8,093 nt of DNA from Clostridia bacterium. Its GTDB lineage: Bacteria > Bacillota_A > Clostridia > Oscillospirales > CAG-272. The position numbers and the translations under genes are program-made. Location: the NCBI GenBank assembly GCA_017395725.1, contig JAFQOB010000231.1, forward strand, positions 1 through 8,093. Direction: 5' to 3'. How positions within the stretch are numbered: the stretch's first letter is position 1; every line of letters begins with the position of its first letter. Positions 5,662 through 8,093 of this stretch are shown one piece after another. The notes beneath the pieces were generated by a model. The model saw nothing but the letters and a program-made list of their open reading frames with translations, searched no databases and had not been told where the DNA came from.

Positions 5662-7479
5662 ATGTTTTTTAAACCCAAATTCAAAGAATTTGACAAATCA
5701 AAGACAGTATCTTTTTCAAAAGGTACAGCTATAAGAATCCCCGACTGCAACGTAAAGGAATACTTAGAAGAACTGTTTTACAACACTTTTGGTGCGAAAA
5801 AGAACGCAAGTTGCAAAAAATTGACTTTTAAATACGGTCTGCCCAAGGACATAGCAAAAAAATGTAACGCATCGGGAGACGAGGAAGAATATGCCCTTGT
5901 GCTCGGCGAACAGTCATATATTTACGCCAACAGCGAAAGGGGCTTTATATACGGACTTAACACTCTTATTTCTTTGAGAAAAATCTATGCCGGAATTTTG
6001 TACGACTGCCCCGTATGCTCTGTAAGAGGCTACAGAGTATATTTACCCGGACGGGACAACATACCGGTTTTCAAAAATATGATAGACTTTCTCGCTGAAT
6101 ATAAATATAACTCCGTTATACTTGAGATAGGCGGTGCAATGGAATACAAACGCCACCCCGAGATAAACGAAAAATGGGGGGAATTCTGTGACGAAGTATA
6201 TGCTGACCCCACAAGAGCAGACGTTATACAACATAAAACATACCCTTGGACAAAAGACTCCATACATTGCGAAAACGGAGACGGCGGCGTTCTTACACAA
6301 GACGAATGCAAAGACATTGCGGAATATTGCAAAGCGAGAGGTATAGAGGTTATTCCTGAAGTTCCTACCCTCAGCCACAGCGATTATATTTGCCTTGCCC
6401 ACCCTGAAATTGCAGAAAGACAAGACGATGCATATCCTGATACCTATTGCCCTAACCACCCCGATTCGTACAAATATGTTTTTGATATTATTGATGAAGT
6501 GATTGAGGTGTTTGAGCCTAAACAGATACATATAGGCCATGACGAAGCGTATACTTTGGGAATATGCGATAGGTGCAAACATACAGACCCGGTAGAATTA
6601 TACGTTAATGACATTAAGAAGATAAAAGAATATCTTGACTCAAAGAATATAAAGACAAGTATGTGGGCTGAAAAACTTCTGAAGGCGTATACAAAAGCAG
6701 GAACGCCCATAGGCGGTACGGGTGCAACAGGCTTCAGAAACGGCGGACAGTGGGCTATTCCTGCCCTTTGGCGTTGCCGCGACCTTTTGCCGCAAGATAT
6801 GCTTTACGTTCATTGGTATTGGGAATTCGGTAAACATCATGACCGAATTTATCACGACAGAGGGTACGATATGATTTTCGGAAATTTGTCGGCAATTCAA
6901 ATTAACGATTGGAAAGAACGTGTAGAGTGGGGCGCTAAGGGCGGCTGGGTATCCAACTGGGGTTCTTTTGAAGAAGAATATATGCAAAGAAATATACAGT
7001 ATTTTAATCTTATAAGCGGTGCATACGCTTTTTGGAATACAGATTTTGACAGCAAAAACAAGAAAGCCATACTCGATAAGACGTTTAAAGAAGCCTATAC
7101 TCATAAGTGGAAGAACGAGAAGAATACTATTACGATTAAACACAGAACGCTTGAAAATATTCCTCACGAATTTTTCTGGTGCGGTGTGTTTATTGAAGAC
7201 GGAAAATACCTTATCGGCAATTACGAGATAGAGTATGCCGACGGTACAAAAGCGGTTTTACCGGTTAAATACGGCACCAATATCGGAGCAAAATATATTC
7301 CTAAATATCCGCTTGACAAGGAGCTTTTTCAGCTTGCGGGTGCAGTATTGCCTATAGGTGAAAACGGCGATTTGTTCTACGAATGTAAGTTCGTTGACCC
7401 TAATCCCGACGCAGAGATTGTCGGTATCAGATACGTTCCCATAAAAGAAGAATTTACCGTTGAATACGGCGTAATGTAA
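5662..7479 (+). CDS. GH20-like beta-N-acetylhexosaminidase, cytoplasmic
   Basis: This 605-residue protein resembles glycoside hydrolase family 20 enzymes, which remove terminal GlcNAc or GalNAc using the substrate N-acetyl group. Residues 1 to about 115 look like the GH20b alpha/beta domain. The TIM barrel starts near VRGYRVYLPGRDNIPVFKNM. The HIGHDEA motif (residues 290-296) supplies the expected Asp294-Glu295 catalytic pair; the usual form is HIGGDE, and HIGCDE in HexD-like members. Tryptophans at 335, 385, 387, 429, 433 and 458 could line the acetyl pocket. A C-x2-C pair (302, 305) follows the motif. There is no signal peptide or membrane segment, so it probably acts on imported oligosaccharides or recycled glycans. 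AGGAGG (5648-5653) sits eight bases before ATG 5662. It has its own promoter, and no transporter or sugar gene is visible beside it. Exact specificity is uncertain. Confidence 0.85.
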   Translation: MFFKPKFKEFDKSKTVSFSKGTAIRIPDCNVKEYLEELFYNTFGAKKNASCKKLTFKYGLPKDIAKKCNASGDEEEYALVLGEQSYIYANSERGFIYGLNTLISLRKIYAGILYDCPVCSVRGYRVYLPGRDNIPVFKNMIDFLAEYKYNSVILEIGGAMEYKRHPEINEKWGEFCDEVYADPTRADVIQHKTYPWTKDSIHCENGDGGVLTQDECKDIAEYCKARGIEVIPEVPTLSHSDYICLAHPEIAERQDDAYPDTYCPNHPDSYKYVFDIIDEVIEVFEPKQIHIGHDEAYTLGICDRCKHTDPVELYVNDIKKIKEYLDSKNIKTSMWAEKLLKAYTKAGTPIGGTGATGFRNGGQWAIPALWRCRDLLPQDMLYVHWYWEFGKHHDRIYHDRGYDMIFGNLSAIQINDWKERVEWGAKGGWVSNWGSFEEEYMQRNIQYFNLISGAYAFWNTDFDSKNKKAILDKTFKEAYTHKWKNEKNTITIKHRTLENIPHEFFWCGVFIEDGKYLIGNYEIEYADGTKAVLPVKYGTNIGAKYIPKYPLDKELFQLAGAVLPIGENGDLFYECKFVDPNPDAEIVGIRYVPIKEEFTVEYGVM

Positions 7480-7513
7480 GATAATAAGTTGATAGTGGTT
7501 TTAGTAAAATTGC

Positions 7514-7712
7514 TTTGATAGTGTTTATGAAATAAACATTATCTTCAAATAAAACTTCACCTCTGTGTACTTATTTACATTTTCGCACAAACCGAGGAAG
7601 ATTCCAATGTTAGATGTTACTTTGATAGTGATTTAAAAAAACACTATCTACAAATAAAACACAACCTCTATGCATTCATTGCAATTTTGCACAGACTAAA
7701 GGAAGATTCCAA
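7514..7712. repeat. Two imperfect copies of a ~105-base intergenic element
   Basis: Copy A is 7514-7607 and copy B is 7621-7712. Shared blocks keep order and spacing: TTTGATAGTG (7514, 7621), CAAATAAAAC (7546, 7651), CCTCT (7560, 7665), GCACA (7585, 7689) and GGAAGATTCCAA (7596, 7701). Each copy opens with a hairpin: GATAGTGTTTAT with ATAAACATTATC (7517-7543) in A, and GATAGTG with CACTATC (7624-7648) in B. A second pairing may follow (TGTG/CACA in A, TGCA/TGCA in B). A fragment, TTGATAGTG, also occurs at 7489-7497. There is no convincing reading frame. It is probably a dispersed structured repeat of the genome. Confidence 0.75.
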
Positions 7713-7729
7713 AGGTGGAAAACCTTTGG
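7709..7729. other. Perfect 8-bp hairpin
   Basis: CCAAAGGT (7709-7716) and ACCTTTGG (7722-7729) pair around GGAAA. It overlaps the end of the second ~105-base repeat copy and opens a chain of hairpins. No T-run follows, so it is not a terminator. Confidence 0.6.
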
Positions 7730-7740
7730 CCGTTTTAAGA

Positions 7741-7786
7741 GGGAGGGTTCAAAGGGAGGGGGAGAATCGGAACTTCCCCTCCCTTT
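7741..7786. repeat. G-quadruplex-capable tract within a long G-rich hairpin
   Basis: GGGAGGG (7741-7747), a six-base gap, then GGGAGGGGG (7754-7762) give four runs of at least three G with gaps of 1, 6 and 1, fitting the G3+N1-7 quadruplex pattern on the plus strand. The same bases form a hairpin: AAAGGGAGGGG (7751-7761) pairs perfectly with CCCCTCCCTTT (7776-7786), with up to three more pairs inside. The two folds exclude each other. The function is unknown. Confidence 0.6.
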
Positions 7787-7800
7787 GTGCCTTCTTTGCA

Positions 7801-7826
7801 ATACTTTCTTGGCACCAAGAAAGTAT
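7801..7826. repeat. 26-base near-perfect palindrome
   Basis: ATACTTTCTTGG (7801-7812) and its exact complement (7815-7826) are separated by only CA. The core ACTTTCTT/AAGAAAGT recurs in the hairpin at 7935-7962. Two AT-rich hairpins follow: AAAAGAG/CTCTTTT (7831-7853), and AATATC/GATATT (7860-7876), which extends by four pairs past a bulged T to 7881 and is followed by TATTTTTC. The last could be a weak terminator. Confidence 0.65.
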
Positions 7827-7934
7827 GAAAAAAAGAGAAATTAGAACTCTTTTAAAAACAATATCTCTATGATATTTGTTTATTTTTCTATACAAATGTA
7901 TCTAAAATAATTACATTCTTTCAGACTTTTCTTC

Positions 7935-7962
7935 GTTACTTTCTTTCCGTAAAGAAAGTAAC
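7935..7962. repeat. Hairpin related to the upstream palindrome
   Basis: GTTACTTTCTTT (7935-7946) and AAAGAAAGTAAC (7951-7962) pair perfectly over 12 bases around CCGT. The arm shares TACTTTCTT with the 7801-7826 palindrome, which suggests two copies of one module. Confidence 0.65.
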
Positions 7963-7977
7963 CAAAGAAGACGTATA

Positions 7978-8093
7978 GGGGCAGGGACGGTAACACCGCA
8001 GGAGAAAACTGGTGCGTACAAGTCAATTAAGTTCTTTATTGAGATTGAAGAACCCGAGATTCCGTCTCGCGTGGCGAGCGATTCCCCCGCCCC
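7978..8093. other. Structured segment cut by the window edge
   Basis: GGGGC-a-GGG (7978-7986) can pair with CCC-cc-GCCCC (8084-8093), enclosing three smaller stems: CAC-cg-CAG with CTG-GTG (7994-8014), GTTCTT with AAGAAC (8031-8053), and CTCGC with GCGAG (8066-8078). No reading frame is convincing. It may be the edge of a structured RNA or repeat continuing beyond 8093. The outer stem is tentative because the right boundary is missing. Confidence 0.4.

Noticed and set aside
7480..7560. Terminator for the GH20 gene at the 7517-7543 hairpin
   Set aside because: The stem is good but AT-rich and is followed by TTCAAATAAAAC rather than a T-run. It is better explained as part of the duplicated element.
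7687..7872. Open frame of 61 codons in the hairpin-rich right region
   Set aside because: It starts inside the second ~105-base repeat, spans several perfect hairpins and the G-rich tract, has no ribosome binding site, and its composition simply follows the inverted repeats.

Overview
The window looks like a chromosomal segment of a low-to-moderate GC Gram-positive anaerobe, most likely a gut clostridium of the Oscillospiraceae/Ruminococcaceae type. The reasons are strong GGAGG-type ribosome binding sites, sigma-A-like promoters, the protein families present, and hairpin-rich intergenic DNA. The taxon is inferred from style, not from a marker search.

Layout. Bases 1-3092 hold the end of pheS and all of pheT, the two subunits of phenylalanyl-tRNA synthetase, in one operon closed by an intrinsic terminator near 3131-3172. 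Bases 3181-5340 form a visibly more AT-rich accessory stretch. It has an XRE regulator with a TPR-like tail (+), a convergent membrane-anchored XRE regulator (-), a bidirectional terminator between them, and a small four-helix-bundle protein of the 23S rRNA intervening-sequence (S23/IVS) family (-). Each of the three small genes has a recognisable promoter. Both XRE promoters carry a perfect short palindrome inside or over the core elements, which suggests autoregulation.

Bases 5372-5573, directly upstream of the four-helix-bundle gene, hold the most striking object in the window. It is an array of eight short hairpins with different but self-complementary stems, separated by a 9-base linker of consensus AGTNNTATT. 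The linker runs forward in the left half and reverse-complemented in the right half, and the array ends in an intrinsic terminator. Downstream is a well-formed promoter and a cytoplasmic GH20-like beta-N-acetylhexosaminidase (5662-7479).

The last 614 bases (7480-8093) hold no convincing gene but are full of structure: two imperfect copies of a ~105-base element, a G-quadruplex-capable hairpin, two related palindromes built on ACTTTCTT/AAGAAAGT, further hairpins, and a structured segment cut by the window edge.

Functionally, pheST is housekeeping and probably unrelated to the rest. The four-helix-bundle gene and the hairpin array are the best candidate for an undescribed paired system (protein plus structured nucleic acid). 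That link rests on adjacency and on the known RNA-associated history of the family, and it is not shown by the sequence.
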